The notes: generated from the sequence alone by a model not told the origin. Positions 27,648 to 36,429 are shown, numbered from the stretch's first letter. The stretch: DNA of 64,000 nucleotides from JAMXLO01 sp963818775 (GCA_963818775.1 CAWFUF010000024.1:124001-188000), one strand, 5' to 3'. Translations and numbers: made by a program.

Positions 27648-27696
27648 TGGCCGCAGGGGCGGGCAGTAGCGTGAGAGGGACAACAGGAGACGCATC

Positions 27697-28701
27697 GTGC
27701 TCAAGCTGGGATACAAGGCCTCGGCCGAACAGTTCGCCCCATCGAAGCTGCTGGCGTTCTCGGTGCTGGCCGAGCAGGTCGGATTCGACTCGGTGTTCAT
27801 CAGCGACCACTTCCAGCCGTGGAAGCACACCGACGGCCATGCGCCGAATGCGCTGGTCTGGCTCGGCGCGCTGGGCGCTTCGACACAGCGCATCGTCATG
27901 GGCACGTCTGTGCTGACGCCGACCTTTCGTTACCAGCCGGCGATTGTAGCGCAGGCATTCGGCACATTGGGTGCGATGTTCCCCGGGCGTGTGGTGCTTG
28001 GCGTCGGCACCGGCGAAGGGCTGAACGAGGTGCCGTCGACCGGCATGGCGTGGCCCGAGACGAAGGAGCGCTTTGCCCGTTTGCGCGAGGCCAATCAGTT
28101 GATCCGCAAACTGTGGACCGAGGATCGAGTGAGCTTCGAGGGGCAGTTCTATAAAACGGACAGGGCGACGATCTACGACAAGCCTGACAAGCCGGTGCCG
28201 ATCTACGTGGCGGCTGCGGGGCCGCAGGTTGCCAAGTATGCCGGTCGGTCGGCGCAGGGCTTCATCTGCACCTCCGGCAAGGCATGGAAGTTGTACACGG
28301 AAACGCTGCTGCCGAACGTCGCGGAGGGACTGAAGCTGGCGTCCAATCCGCTTGCCGAGTACGACAGGATGATCGAGATGAAGGTGTCATTCGACACCGA
28401 TCTCGAGCGCGCGATGCAGGACACGCGCCACTGGGCAGCGTTGGCGCTGACACCGGAGGAGAAGGTGTCGGTCGAGGATCCGATCGAGATGGAGAAGCTG
28501 TCCGCGGCCCTGCCGGTAGAGCGCGCGGCCAGCCGTTGGATCGTTTCGAACGATCCGGACGAGCATATCGAGAAGATCCGTCCGTATGTCGAGATGGGAT
28601 TCCGCCACCTGGTGTTCCACGCGCCGGGACCCGATCAGGAACGGTTCCTGCGGCTCTACAGCGAGCAGGTGATGCCGAAACTGCGACGCAGGTTCGACTA
28701 A
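27697..28701 (+). CDS. fgd: F420-dependent glucose-6-phosphate dehydrogenase (Fgd-like)
   Basis: Predicted to oxidise glucose 6-phosphate to 6-phosphogluconolactone and reduce F420 to F420H2. The 334-residue LLM-family protein resembles mycobacterial FGD1 closely. It shares KLGYKASAEQFAP at the N-terminus, SDHFQPW with the catalytic His (H38) and Trp (W42), GTSVLTPTFRYQPA, GVGTGEGLNE with the catalytic Glu, FICTSGK and EKVSVEDPIEMEK with the phosphate-binding lysines, and RWIVSNDPDE with the phosphate-binding Arg region. The GTG at 27697 follows an AGGAG site. cofE, cofD and cofC follow directly, so the organism should both make F420 and reduce it with glucose 6-phosphate. Confidence 0.9.
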   Translation: MLKLGYKASAEQFAPSKLLAFSVLAEQVGFDSVFISDHFQPWKHTDGHAPNALVWLGALGASTQRIVMGTSVLTPTFRYQPAIVAQAFGTLGAMFPGRVVLGVGTGEGLNEVPSTGMAWPETKERFARLREANQLIRKLWTEDRVSFEGQFYKTDRATIYDKPDKPVPIYVAAAGPQVAKYAGRSAQGFICTSGKAWKLYTETLLPNVAEGLKLASNPLAEYDRMIEMKVSFDTDLERAMQDTRHWAALALTPEEKVSVEDPIEMEKLSAALPVERAASRWIVSNDPDEHIEKIRPYVEMGFRHLVFHAPGPDQERFLRLYSEQVMPKLRRRFD

Positions 28702-28730
28702 CTTGTCATCACAATGACAGTGCCATCAGC

Positions 28731-29492
28731 ATGAGTGCCGCGCTCGAACTTATGGCGCTGTCCGGCATTCCGATGGTCCGCGAAGGCGATGACATCGCCG
28801 CTCTGATCATCGCTGCTCTGGGAAGCAGGGAACTGCGGCATGGCGATGTCGTGGTGGTGGCGCAGAAGATCGTGTCGAAGGCCGAGGGCCGCTCGGTGGA
28901 TCTCGACAGCGTCACGCCAACGGCCGAGGCGGAGGAGCTGGCGGCCGAGGTCGGGAAGGACCCTCGGCTGGTTCAGATGATACTGAAGGAATCCACGCGC
29001 GTCGTTCGTTCGCGACCGAATCTGATCATTGTGCAGCACCGGCTGGGCTTCGTCATGGCGAATGCAGGCATCGATCAGTCGAACGTGGCGGCTGCCGACG
29101 GCGTGCATCGCGTGCTGCTGTTGCCGCGCGATCCCGATGCTTCAGCGGAGGGGCTGCGCGCGAAGCTGGGACAGCACTACGGCGTTCCGATCGGTGTCAT
29201 CATCAGCGACAGTTTTGGTCGCGCCTGGCGCCGCGGCACCTGTGGAATCGCGATCGGCGCGGCGGGATTGCCAAGCCTGATCGACCTGCGCGGGCAACCC
29301 GATCTGTTCGGCCGCATTCTTGAAGTCAGCATCATCGGATTTGCCGACGAGATCGCCGCGGCAGCTTCGCTGCTCCAGGGCCAGGCGGCGGAGGCGCAGC
29401 CGGTCGTGCTGGTGCGCGGACTCGACTGGTCGGCGCCTATTGCGCCGGCCGCTGAATTGGTGCGCCCGTTGGAGGAGGATCTGTTCCGGTGA
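28731..29492 (+). CDS. cofE: Coenzyme F420-0:L-glutamate ligase
   Basis: GTP-dependent ligase adding L-glutamate residues to F420-0. The 253-residue single-domain CofE has the family segments HGDVVVVAQKIVSKAEGRSV, a VMANAGIDQSNV metal/GTP site, PRDPDASAEGLR and VIISDSFGRAWRRGTCGIAI. It lacks the C-terminal FMN-reductase domain of mycobacterial FbiB. The ATG at 28731 is chosen because the usual N-terminal ELMALSGIPMVREGDD follows; no strong ribosome-binding site is visible. Its stop overlaps the cofD GTG start (GTGA), indicating coupling. Confidence 0.92.
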   Translation: MSAALELMALSGIPMVREGDDIAALIIAALGSRELRHGDVVVVAQKIVSKAEGRSVDLDSVTPTAEAEELAAEVGKDPRLVQMILKESTRVVRSRPNLIIVQHRLGFVMANAGIDQSNVAAADGVHRVLLLPRDPDASAEGLRAKLGQHYGVPIGVIISDSFGRAWRRGTCGIAIGAAGLPSLIDLRGQPDLFGRILEVSIIGFADEIAAAASLLQGQAAEAQPVVLVRGLDWSAPIAPAAELVRPLEEDLFR

Positions 29493-30430
29493 CCGTGGTC
29501 GCACTGTCCGGTGGTGTCGGCGGTGCCAAGCTCGCGCTTGGCCTCAGCCGTGTGTTGCCGGCCGAGGAACTGCTTGTCGTCTGCAATACCGGCGATGACT
29601 TTGAGCATCTTGGCCTGTGTATATCGCCCGATATAGACACGGTGATGTACACCCTTGCCGGCGTGGCCAACCAGGAACTCGGCTGGGGCCGTGGCGATGA
29701 GACCTGGTCGTTCATCGATACACTCGGAACGCTGGGCGGCGAGACGTGGTTCCGGCTAGGCGACCGTGATCTTGCTGTGCACGTGGAACGCACGCGCCGG
29801 CTGCATGCCGGCGAAACGCTGTCGGCGGTCACAGCCGAGCTGTGCACGCGGCTTGGCGTGGGGCCGCGCGTGTTGCCGATGAGCGACGATCCGGTCCGCA
29901 CCCGCGTGCGCACGGACGAGGGGTGGATCGATTTCCAGGAGTATTTCGTGCGCCGCCGCTGCGAGCCTGCGGTGCATGAGCTGGCGTTTCATGGAGCCAC
30001 CACAGCGCGCGCGCAGCCCGATTTCCTGGCGGCGTTGACGGACCCGGAAACCAAAGCGGTGGTGATCTGCCCGTCCAATCCGTTCATCAGCATCGAGCCG
30101 ATCCTCGCGGTGCCTGGTGTGCGTGCGGCGCTTGCCGACTGCGCAGCGCCGGTCGTCGCGGTATCGCCGCTGATCGGTGGACGCGCGATCAAGGGGCCGA
30201 CCGCGAAGATGATGGCGGAGCTTGGGATGACGCCCAGCGCCGGCGGCGTGGCGCGTCGCTACGACGACCTGATCGACGGTTATGTGTGCGACTTCGCCGA
30301 CATGGATCAGGTGGCCGGCATCAGCGCCAAGGTCACGCTGGGACAGACGATGATGAACACGCTGGCCGATCGCGAGGCGCTGGCGCGCACCGTTCTCGGC
30401 GCCGCTCGCGTACTGCGGCGCGATCGATGA
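29489..30430 (+). CDS. cofD: 2-phospho-L-lactate (phosphoenolpyruvate) transferase CofD/FbiA
   Basis: Transfers a phospho-lactyl or related group from a guanylylated donor to FO, giving F420-0 or dehydro-F420-0. The 313-residue product begins VVALSGGVGGAKLALGLSRV, the CofD signature. It then has VVCNTGDDFEHLGLCISPDID with donor-binding residues, and later VAVSPLIGGRAIKGPTAKMM. It starts with GTG overlapping the cofE stop and overlaps cofC by ATGA, so cofE-cofD-cofC form a tightly coupled operon. Whether PEP, 2-phospholactate or 3-phosphoglycerate is the donor cannot be read from sequence. Confidence 0.94.
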   Translation: MTVVALSGGVGGAKLALGLSRVLPAEELLVVCNTGDDFEHLGLCISPDIDTVMYTLAGVANQELGWGRGDETWSFIDTLGTLGGETWFRLGDRDLAVHVERTRRLHAGETLSAVTAELCTRLGVGPRVLPMSDDPVRTRVRTDEGWIDFQEYFVRRRCEPAVHELAFHGATTARAQPDFLAALTDPETKAVVICPSNPFISIEPILAVPGVRAALADCAAPVVAVSPLIGGRAIKGPTAKMMAELGMTPSAGGVARRYDDLIDGYVCDFADMDQVAGISAKVTLGQTMMNTLADREALARTVLGAARVLRRDR

Positions 30431-31086
30431 CATCTGGCGTGTGGGCGGCGGTGCCGGTGAAGGAATTCGCCGGGGCTAAACAGCGTCTCTCCCCGTTGCT
30501 GAAGTCGAAGCAGCGTCAGGCGTTGGCGGCGGCGATGCTGGAGGACGTGCTGGCCGCCCTTGTCGACGCGCCGCTTGCCGGCATCATGGTCAACACGCTT
30601 GATCCGGTCGCAACAGAGCTTGCCAGTCGCTATGGCGCGCGGGTGATCACCGACAATGCGCGCGACGGCCACACGGGCGCGGTTGCCGCCATGGCACGCA
30701 TTCTGGGGGCGGAAGGCAACGATATGCTGGCGCTGCCCGGCGACATTCCGCGCGTTACAGCGGCCGAAATCGCCGCGATCATCGAGGCACGTCGAGCCGC
30801 GCCATCGCTCACCATCGTTCCCGCGCATGACGGACGTGGTTCCAATGCCGTGTTGTGCTCGCCGGCCCTGGTGATGGCGCTGCAATTTGGTGACGATAGC
30901 TTCGTGCCGCATTTGGCGGCGGCGCGCGCGCTTGGGATTGAGCCCACCGTTGTGAGGCTGCCGGGAATTGGGCTGGATATTGATCAGCCGGACGATGTTC
31001 ACGCGCTCGTGGGTGCGAAGCCGCACATGGCGACACGTGCGCTGGCGGTGTTACGGGTCGCCCCCACCCCAACCCTCCCCAGCTGA
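30427..31086 (+). CDS. cofC: 2-phospho-L-lactate guanylyltransferase CofC/FbiD
   Basis: Activates the phospho-lactyl-type precursor with GTP for CofD. The 219-residue nucleotidyltransferase starts WAAVPVKEFAGAKQRLSPLL, with the Lys/Arg nucleotide-binding motif. It has ITDNARDGHTGAVAAMA, LALPGDIPRVT for metal and donor binding, and HDGRGSNAVLCSPA. The last ten residues (RVAPTPTLPS) are encoded by the edge of a GC-rich hairpin repeat, so the natural C-terminus may have been extended. The ATG overlaps the cofD stop. It is convergent with fbiC. Confidence 0.92.
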   Translation: MTSGVWAAVPVKEFAGAKQRLSPLLKSKQRQALAAAMLEDVLAALVDAPLAGIMVNTLDPVATELASRYGARVITDNARDGHTGAVAAMARILGAEGNDMLALPGDIPRVTAAEIAAIIEARRAAPSLTIVPAHDGRGSNAVLCSPALVMALQFGDDSFVPHLAAARALGIEPTVVRLPGIGLDIDQPDDVHALVGAKPHMATRALAVLRVAPTPTLPS

Positions 31087-31101
31087 CGCAGGAGAGGGGG
31101 T
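31071..31101. terminator. Imperfect GC-rich hairpin between convergent cofC and fbiC
   Basis: CCCTCC pairs imperfectly with GGAGAGGG across a loop of about 12 bases, followed on the + strand by TCTTTTCT. It includes the cofC stop region and lies ahead of the fbiC stop at 31117, so it may end transcription from both sides. It resembles the hairpin repeats at 26933 and 49762. Confidence 0.4.
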
Positions 31102-31116
31102 CTTTTCTGCGGGGCG

Positions 31117-33462
31117 TTATTCCGCGGCCAGCACCTTGCGCGGCGGGGTTTGCACCACTGGGGCCAGCTCCGGCGCATCGAACGATACGGTGCGCCGCTC
31201 CTGCGATGCAGGGCGGTACAGCGTGTCACGCTGTAGCGGCGCGCGCCCGATCGAGCGGATAAGCGTCTCCATTGCCTCGGGCGGAAACTCCTGGCCGTGC
31301 TGCGTGCCCGCCGCGCGCGAGATGCTCTCGTTCATCAAGGTGCCGCCGAGATCGTTGGCGCCGGCGTTCAGGCACAGCGCGGCACCGTCCGGGCCCATCT
31401 TCACCCACGAAGTCTGGATGTTGGTGATCAGCGGGTGCAGCGCCAGCCGCGCCACCGCGTGCATCAGCACCGCCTCGCGCAGCGTCGGGCCCTTGCGTGC
31501 CTGCCCGCGCAGATACATCGGCGCTTCCATGTGCACGAACGGCAACGGCACGAACTCGGTGATGCCGCCGGTCTCCGCCTGCAGGTCGCGCAACACCAGC
31601 AGATGGCGTGCCCAGGAGATCGGGCGTTCTACGTGGCCGTACATGATGGTCGATGTGGTGCGCAGGCCGAGCTGATGCGCGGTGCTCACCACGTCGAGCC
31701 ACTGTGCCGTGTTGACCTTGTCCGGGCAGATGATCTTTCGCACCTCGTCGTCGAGGATTTCCGCGGCGGTGCCCGGCAGCGTGCCTAACCCGGCGCCTTT
31801 CAGTTGCGTCAGGAAATCGTGCAGCGACAGGCCGAGAGTTGCGGCGCCCTGCGTTACCTCGAGCGGCGAGAACGCATGGACGTGCATGTCGGGCAATGCG
31901 GCCTTGATCGCGCGGCAGATGCCGACATAGGTCGCGCCGGTGTAGTCGGGGTGGATGCCGCCTTGCAGGCACACTTCGGTGGCGCCGCGATCCCATGCCT
32001 CGCGTGAGCGCCGTACCACCTCGTCGAGGTCCAGGTCGTATGGCGTGCCGCGCAATGCCTCGTGCGTCTTGCCTTTGGAAAACGCACAGAACTTGCAGCG
32101 GTAGTAGCAGATGTTGGTGTAGTTGATGTTGCGGTTGACGACGTAGCGCACGGTCTCGCCGCTGACTGTCTGGCGCAGCGCATCGGCGGCGGTGATGACA
32201 TGCTCGTAGTCGGCGTCGCGTGCTGCGAACAACCGGACGATCTCTTGTTCATCAAGCCGTGCGCCGGACACCGCCTTCGCAACCGCCGCATTGACCATCG
32301 GATCGACGCGGTCCAGCAGCGGAGCGCGGGACTTTGGCAGCACGGTGAGGCCCGGCGCCCAGTCGTCCTCACGCGCCCAGCCTTCCGCGTCGATCGCGCG
32401 GCGCACGCGTGTCGCGATGCCGGGCGCGCACCAGCGATCCGCCTCGAACGCATAGGAGGGGTAAACCGGCAGCCGTGGCACCAGCACCTTGCCCATCTCG
32501 GCCGTGCGCTGTGCGAGAGCTTCGATTTCCGGCCACGGCGCCTCGGGGTTCACGTGATCCGGCGTCACCGGTGACACGCCGCCCCAGTCGTCGATGCCCG
32601 CGTTGATCAGCTTTTCGTAGACGCCGGGCGACAGGTTCGGCGGCGCCTGCACGTGCACATCGTCGGGCAGGATCAGCCGAGCCGCGGCAATGCTCCACAG
32701 CAGATCGTCGAGGTCCGGTTCCGGTGCCGTCGCGCGCTTGGTGTTCGGCTTGGCGCGGAAGTTCTGCACGATCACTTCCTGGATGTGGCCGTAGCACTCA
32801 TGCAGATCGCGGATTGCCAGCAGCGATTCCAGGCGCTCCGTGCGCGTCTCGCCGATGCCGATGAGAATGCCGGTGGTGAACGGCACCGCCAGTTCACCGG
32901 CGATGCGCATCATCTCCAGCCGTACCGCGGGCGCCTTGTCCGGCGAGCCATAGTGCACACCGCCCGGCTCGCACAGACGATCGCTGCTCGATTCCAGCAT
33001 TATCCCCATGCTGGCCGACGCCTCGCGCAGCGACGCAATCTCATCGCGCGACATTATGCCGGGATTGATGTGGGGCAGGAGCCCGGTCTCCTTCAGCACC
33101 AGAGCGCACATCTCGCGCAGGTACTGAACGGTCGTTTGGTGCCCCAATGCCGCCAATGCCTCGCGCGCGGCGCGATAGCGCAGTTCCGGCTTATCGCCCA
33201 GGGTGAACAGCGCCTCGGTGCAGCCTGCCGCGGCGCCGGCGCGCGCGATCGTCAGCACCGCCTCGGGCGACAGATACGCTGGCCGCTCGGCGCGTGGCCG
33301 CTCCGCGAACGTGCAGTAGTGGCACACATCCCGACACAATTTGGTCAGCGGGATGAACACTTTTCGCGAATACGACACAAGGCGCCCATGCGCTGCGTCA
33401 CGTCTGGCAGCCGCGCGCGCCATCAGGTCTGCGAGCGGCTCAGTCTCGATGTCGTTCATCAT
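31117..33462 (-). CDS. fbiC: FO synthase, CofG-CofH fusion
   Basis: Makes the deazaflavin FO from tyrosine and 5-amino-6-ribitylamino-uracil. The 781-residue fusion carries two radical-SAM modules in the order CofG then CofH. The first 4Fe-4S site is C43/C47/C50 in KLCRDVCHYC; the second is C452/C456/C459 in ICYYRCKFC. Supporting motifs include GILIGIGETRTERLESL in CofG and CLQGGIHPDYTG in CofH. The fused form is the usual bacterial arrangement; archaea have separate proteins. The start (two consecutive ATGs) overlaps the stop of the upstream LLM oxidoreductase gene. It is convergent with cofC, so all F420 genes span about 6 kb. Confidence 0.97.
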   Translation of the reverse strand: MMNDIETEPLADLMARAAARRDAAHGRLVSYSRKVFIPLTKLCRDVCHYCTFAERPRAERPAYLSPEAVLTIARAGAAAGCTEALFTLGDKPELRYRAAREALAALGHQTTVQYLREMCALVLKETGLLPHINPGIMSRDEIASLREASASMGIMLESSSDRLCEPGGVHYGSPDKAPAVRLEMMRIAGELAVPFTTGILIGIGETRTERLESLLAIRDLHECYGHIQEVIVQNFRAKPNTKRATAPEPDLDDLLWSIAAARLILPDDVHVQAPPNLSPGVYEKLINAGIDDWGGVSPVTPDHVNPEAPWPEIEALAQRTAEMGKVLVPRLPVYPSYAFEADRWCAPGIATRVRRAIDAEGWAREDDWAPGLTVLPKSRAPLLDRVDPMVNAAVAKAVSGARLDEQEIVRLFAARDADYEHVITAADALRQTVSGETVRYVVNRNINYTNICYYRCKFCAFSKGKTHEALRGTPYDLDLDEVVRRSREAWDRGATEVCLQGGIHPDYTGATYVGICRAIKAALPDMHVHAFSPLEVTQGAATLGLSLHDFLTQLKGAGLGTLPGTAAEILDDEVRKIICPDKVNTAQWLDVVSTAHQLGLRTTSTIMYGHVERPISWARHLLVLRDLQAETGGITEFVPLPFVHMEAPMYLRGQARKGPTLREAVLMHAVARLALHPLITNIQTSWVKMGPDGAALCLNAGANDLGGTLMNESISRAAGTQHGQEFPPEAMETLIRSIGRAPLQRDTLYRPASQERRTVSFDAPELAPVVQTPPRKVLAAE

Positions 33463-34409
33463 GCCTTGCGTACCACTTCTTCCCCGAAGCGCTGGATCAC
33501 GTCCAGCGTCTCCTCGATCGTCGGGCGTTGCACATAGAAGATCGCATGTCGCGCCCCGGCTGTCTCCAGGGCGGCTGCGTCGGCCAACATGTCATCCGAG
33601 CTGCCGCTGAACAACTGCCACGGCTCGGGACTACGCTCTGTATTCCACATGGGTGGGGCAAACCACAGGTAGGCGACATCGATCGATGAAGGATCTCTGC
33701 CGGCGCGCTCCGCCACGCGATGCAGTTGTTCGACACCCTTCTGGAGGCGCGCGGGCGTGCTGAGGTGGATAGTCTGATTGTTCGACGCCGGATACCAGGC
33801 GTCTCCGTACTTCACCGTGCGTCGCAACGCAGGGGCGCTCTCGCCGCCGACCCAGATCGGAAGACCCGGCTGCGATGCTGGTTTCGGCGAGAACAGCACA
33901 TCGGCGAACTTTGCATACTTGCCGTCGTACGCCGGCCTCGCATCGGTCCACAGCAACCGCCAGGTCTCCAGGTATTCGTCGGTCACTGCGCCGCGCTCGG
34001 CGAATGGGGGGGCCCCGAGGGCGGCGAACTCCTCAGGCATCCAGCCGACACCGATGCCGGCAATGACGCGTCCGCCGGACAGCACGTCCGCCGTCGTGAA
34101 CAGCTTCGCCGTCAGCACGGCAGGCCGGTATGGCACCACCACAACCGAGGTCAGCAGCTTGATGCGCTGGGTGCAGCCGGCGAGGAAGGCCAGCGTCGCG
34201 ATGCAGTCGAAGCAATCGCCGGTGTCGGCGCCCGGCCAGCGCCCATCCGCAGTGTACGGATAGCGCACTTCACTCCGCACCGGCACGATCAGATGGTCCG
34301 ACACGCCAAGATACGCGTAGCCCAGCGCCTCGGCGCACTGCGCGACCGCCATCACGTTTTCGCGTGAAGTGAGGCAGCCGCGCGTCCCAATGTGGATGCC
34401 GAAGTCCAT
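33459..34409 (-). CDS. LLM-class F420-dependent oxidoreductase
   Basis: A 316-residue TIM-barrel protein of the luciferase-like family, predicted to use F420 because it is translationally coupled to fbiC. It has LGVSDHLIVPVRSEVRYPYT in the N-terminal region and the family signature GGRVIAGIGVGWMPEEFAALG near residue 110. The flavin/deazaflavin pocket segment is LPIWVGGESAPALRR. It is related to the tandem pair at 34484 and 35462 on the opposite strand. The ATG at 34409 has a GGGGGAG site. Substrate unknown. Confidence 0.85.
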   Translation of the reverse strand: MDFGIHIGTRGCLTSRENVMAVAQCAEALGYAYLGVSDHLIVPVRSEVRYPYTADGRWPGADTGDCFDCIATLAFLAGCTQRIKLLTSVVVVPYRPAVLTAKLFTTADVLSGGRVIAGIGVGWMPEEFAALGAPPFAERGAVTDEYLETWRLLWTDARPAYDGKYAKFADVLFSPKPASQPGLPIWVGGESAPALRRTVKYGDAWYPASNNQTIHLSTPARLQKGVEQLHRVAERAGRDPSSIDVAYLWFAPPMWNTERSPEPWQLFSGSSDDMLADAAALETAGARHAIFYVQRPTIEETLDVIQRFGEEVVRKA

Positions 34410-34483
34410 TGCTCCCCCGTCTGCTGGCAGCGGCAGATCGTGTGCTATCGTTGTCGCCGACGCAATTCAAGCTGGAGGAACAA

Positions 34484-35437
34484 ATGCAGATCGGGTGCAG
34501 CGCGCCGACCAGTGGACCTCTGATCGCACCGGACAGTCTGGTGCGCATCGCCACCGAAGCCGAAATGCTGGGCTTCGACTACGTCACGGTCAGCGACCAC
34601 GTGATGATCCCGAAGAGCATCGCCTCGCGCTATCCCTACAGTGAGTCGGGCGAATTTCCTTCTGGCGCCGGCGCCGCACGGCTGGAGCAGTTGACGACCG
34701 CCGCGTTCATCGCTGCCGCCACGTCGAAGCTGCGCATTGTCACCTCGGTGATGGTGGTGCCGCATCGGCCCGCGGTCCTGACGGCCAAGATACTGGCCAC
34801 GATCGACTATCTGTCGAAGGGGCGGCTGACGTTGGGTATCGGCGCCGGCTGGTGCAAGGAGGAGTTCGAGGCGATCGGGGCGCCACCGTTCGAAGACCGT
34901 GGCCATGTCACCGATGAGTGGATGATGGCCTGCAAGGAGCTGTGGTCGAGCGACGATCCGAAGTTCGACGGGAAATACGTGAAGTTCGCCGACGTGGTGT
35001 TCACGCCGAAGCCGGTGCAGAAATCGATCCCGATCTGGGTCGGCGGCGAAAGTGGGCCGGCGCTGCGGCGCACGGCGAAATATGCCGACGCCTGGTATCC
35101 GATCGGCACAAATCCGCAGTTCCCGATGGACACCCTGACGCGGTTCAAGGGGGGCGCGGCGAAGCTGCGCGATCTGGCGAAGAAGTTCGGTCGTGATCCC
35201 GCTTCGGTCGGGCTGACGTACCGCGTGTCGTCGAATCCCGAGGCGCAGCCGAAGGGCACCGTGGATGGCGAGCGCAAGCTGTTCACCGGCGGCGCCGCTG
35301 ACTATGCGGGCGACATCCGGGCGCTGGCCGAAGTGGGGGTGACGGCGTTCGATTTCGGTCTGTTCGGTCCGACGTTGGCGGCGACGCTCGACAACATGCG
35401 CCGATTCAAGGACGAGGTGATGGCGAAGGTGCAGTGA
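34484..35437 (+). CDS. LLM-class F420-dependent oxidoreductase, tandem copy 1
   Basis: A 317-residue luciferase-like oxidoreductase. Key segments are FDYVTVSDHVMIPKSIASRY, SKGRLTLGIGAGWCKEEFEA and IPIWVGGESGPALRR. It is the first gene of the rightward catabolic operon and is divergent from the LLM-fbiC pair, 74 bp apart. The ATG at 34484 has a GGAGGAAC site. It is closely similar to the next gene (for example DRGHVTDEWMMACKELWS is identical in both), so the two arose by duplication and may act on related substrates or successive steps. Confidence 0.87.
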   Translation: MQIGCSAPTSGPLIAPDSLVRIATEAEMLGFDYVTVSDHVMIPKSIASRYPYSESGEFPSGAGAARLEQLTTAAFIAAATSKLRIVTSVMVVPHRPAVLTAKILATIDYLSKGRLTLGIGAGWCKEEFEAIGAPPFEDRGHVTDEWMMACKELWSSDDPKFDGKYVKFADVVFTPKPVQKSIPIWVGGESGPALRRTAKYADAWYPIGTNPQFPMDTLTRFKGGAAKLRDLAKKFGRDPASVGLTYRVSSNPEAQPKGTVDGERKLFTGGAADYAGDIRALAEVGVTAFDFGLFGPTLAATLDNMRRFKDEVMAKVQ

Positions 35438-35461
35438 CACGCAGTGTCAGGAGACAGTTGA

Positions 35462-36415
35462 ATGCAAATCGGCTTCAATGCCCCCACCACGGGCGCACTG
35501 ATCGAACCGGACAGTCTGCGCCGCATCATCACCGAGGGTGAGGCCCTCGGGTTTGATTATACCACCGTCAGCGACCACATCATGGTGCCGCGTAATCTGG
35601 GGTCGAAGTATCCCTATACCGACAGCGGCGAATTCCCGGCCGGAACTGCGGCGGCCTGGTTGGAACAGCTCACCACCACCGCGTACATCGCCGCGCTGAC
35701 CTCCAAGCTTCGCTTTGTCATGTCAGTGATGGTGGTGCCGCATCGTCCTGCCGTGCTGACCGCGAAGATGCTCGCCACCATCGATTATCTGTCGAAAGGC
35801 CGCCTTACGCTTGGCATCGGCGTTGGCTGGTGCCGTGAGGAGTTCGAGGCGATCGCCGCCGCACCGTTCGACGATCGCGGCCACGTCACCGATGAATGGA
35901 TGATGGCCTGCAAGGAACTGTGGTCGCACGACGAGCCACACTTCGACGGCAGGTATGTGAAGTTCTCCGACGTCGTGTTCACACCGAAGCCGGTGCAGCA
36001 GCCGATCCCCATCTGGGTAGGCGGCGAGAGTGCGCCGGCGCTGCGACGCACGGTGCGCTACGCCGACTGCTGGTATCCGGTCGGTACCAACCCGCAATTC
36101 CCGATGAACACGCTCGGTCGCTTCAAGGCCGGCCTGGCGCGGTTCCGTGGCTTCGCCGAGAGGGGCGGCCGCGATCCCGCGAGCCTCGAGGTGGCGTTGC
36201 GTGTTCTCGTGGGACCTTCTACCCGATCGCGCCGCACAATCGACGGCGAGGCTGAAATGTTCACCGGCGGCGCTGCGGAGTATGTTGCCGATATCGGGGC
36301 TCTGGCGGAGCTCGGCGTGAGCGCAGTCGATGTCCGTCTGTTCGCCCCAACGCTCGATGCCACGATCGACAACATGCGCCGCTTCCGCGACGAGGTGATG
36401 GCGAAGGTTCGGTAG
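35462..36415 (+). CDS. LLM-class F420-dependent oxidoreductase, tandem copy 2
   Basis: A 317-residue paralogue of the preceding protein with the same segments: TTVSDHIMVPRNLGSKYPY, SKGRLTLGIGVGWCREEFEA and IPIWVGGESAPALRRTVRY. The first 245 residues are highly similar between copies, while the C-terminal part has diverged more (ALRVLVGPSTRSRR against LTYRVSSNPEAQPK). That region often shapes the substrate pocket, so different substrates are plausible. It lies 24 bp after copy 1 and 14 bp before the third LLM gene, in one operon. Confidence 0.87.
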   Translation: MQIGFNAPTTGALIEPDSLRRIITEGEALGFDYTTVSDHIMVPRNLGSKYPYTDSGEFPAGTAAAWLEQLTTTAYIAALTSKLRFVMSVMVVPHRPAVLTAKMLATIDYLSKGRLTLGIGVGWCREEFEAIAAAPFDDRGHVTDEWMMACKELWSHDEPHFDGRYVKFSDVVFTPKPVQQPIPIWVGGESAPALRRTVRYADCWYPVGTNPQFPMNTLGRFKAGLARFRGFAERGGRDPASLEVALRVLVGPSTRSRRTIDGEAEMFTGGAAEYVADIGALAELGVSAVDVRLFAPTLDATIDNMRRFRDEVMAKVR

Positions 36416-36429
36416 AAGGGGAACACGCG

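Noticed and set aside
34445..35440. A 331-codon minus-strand frame opposite the first tandem LLM gene
   Set aside because: Shadow of an LLM gene. A similar antisense frame opposite the paralogue simply reflects the shared sense sequence.
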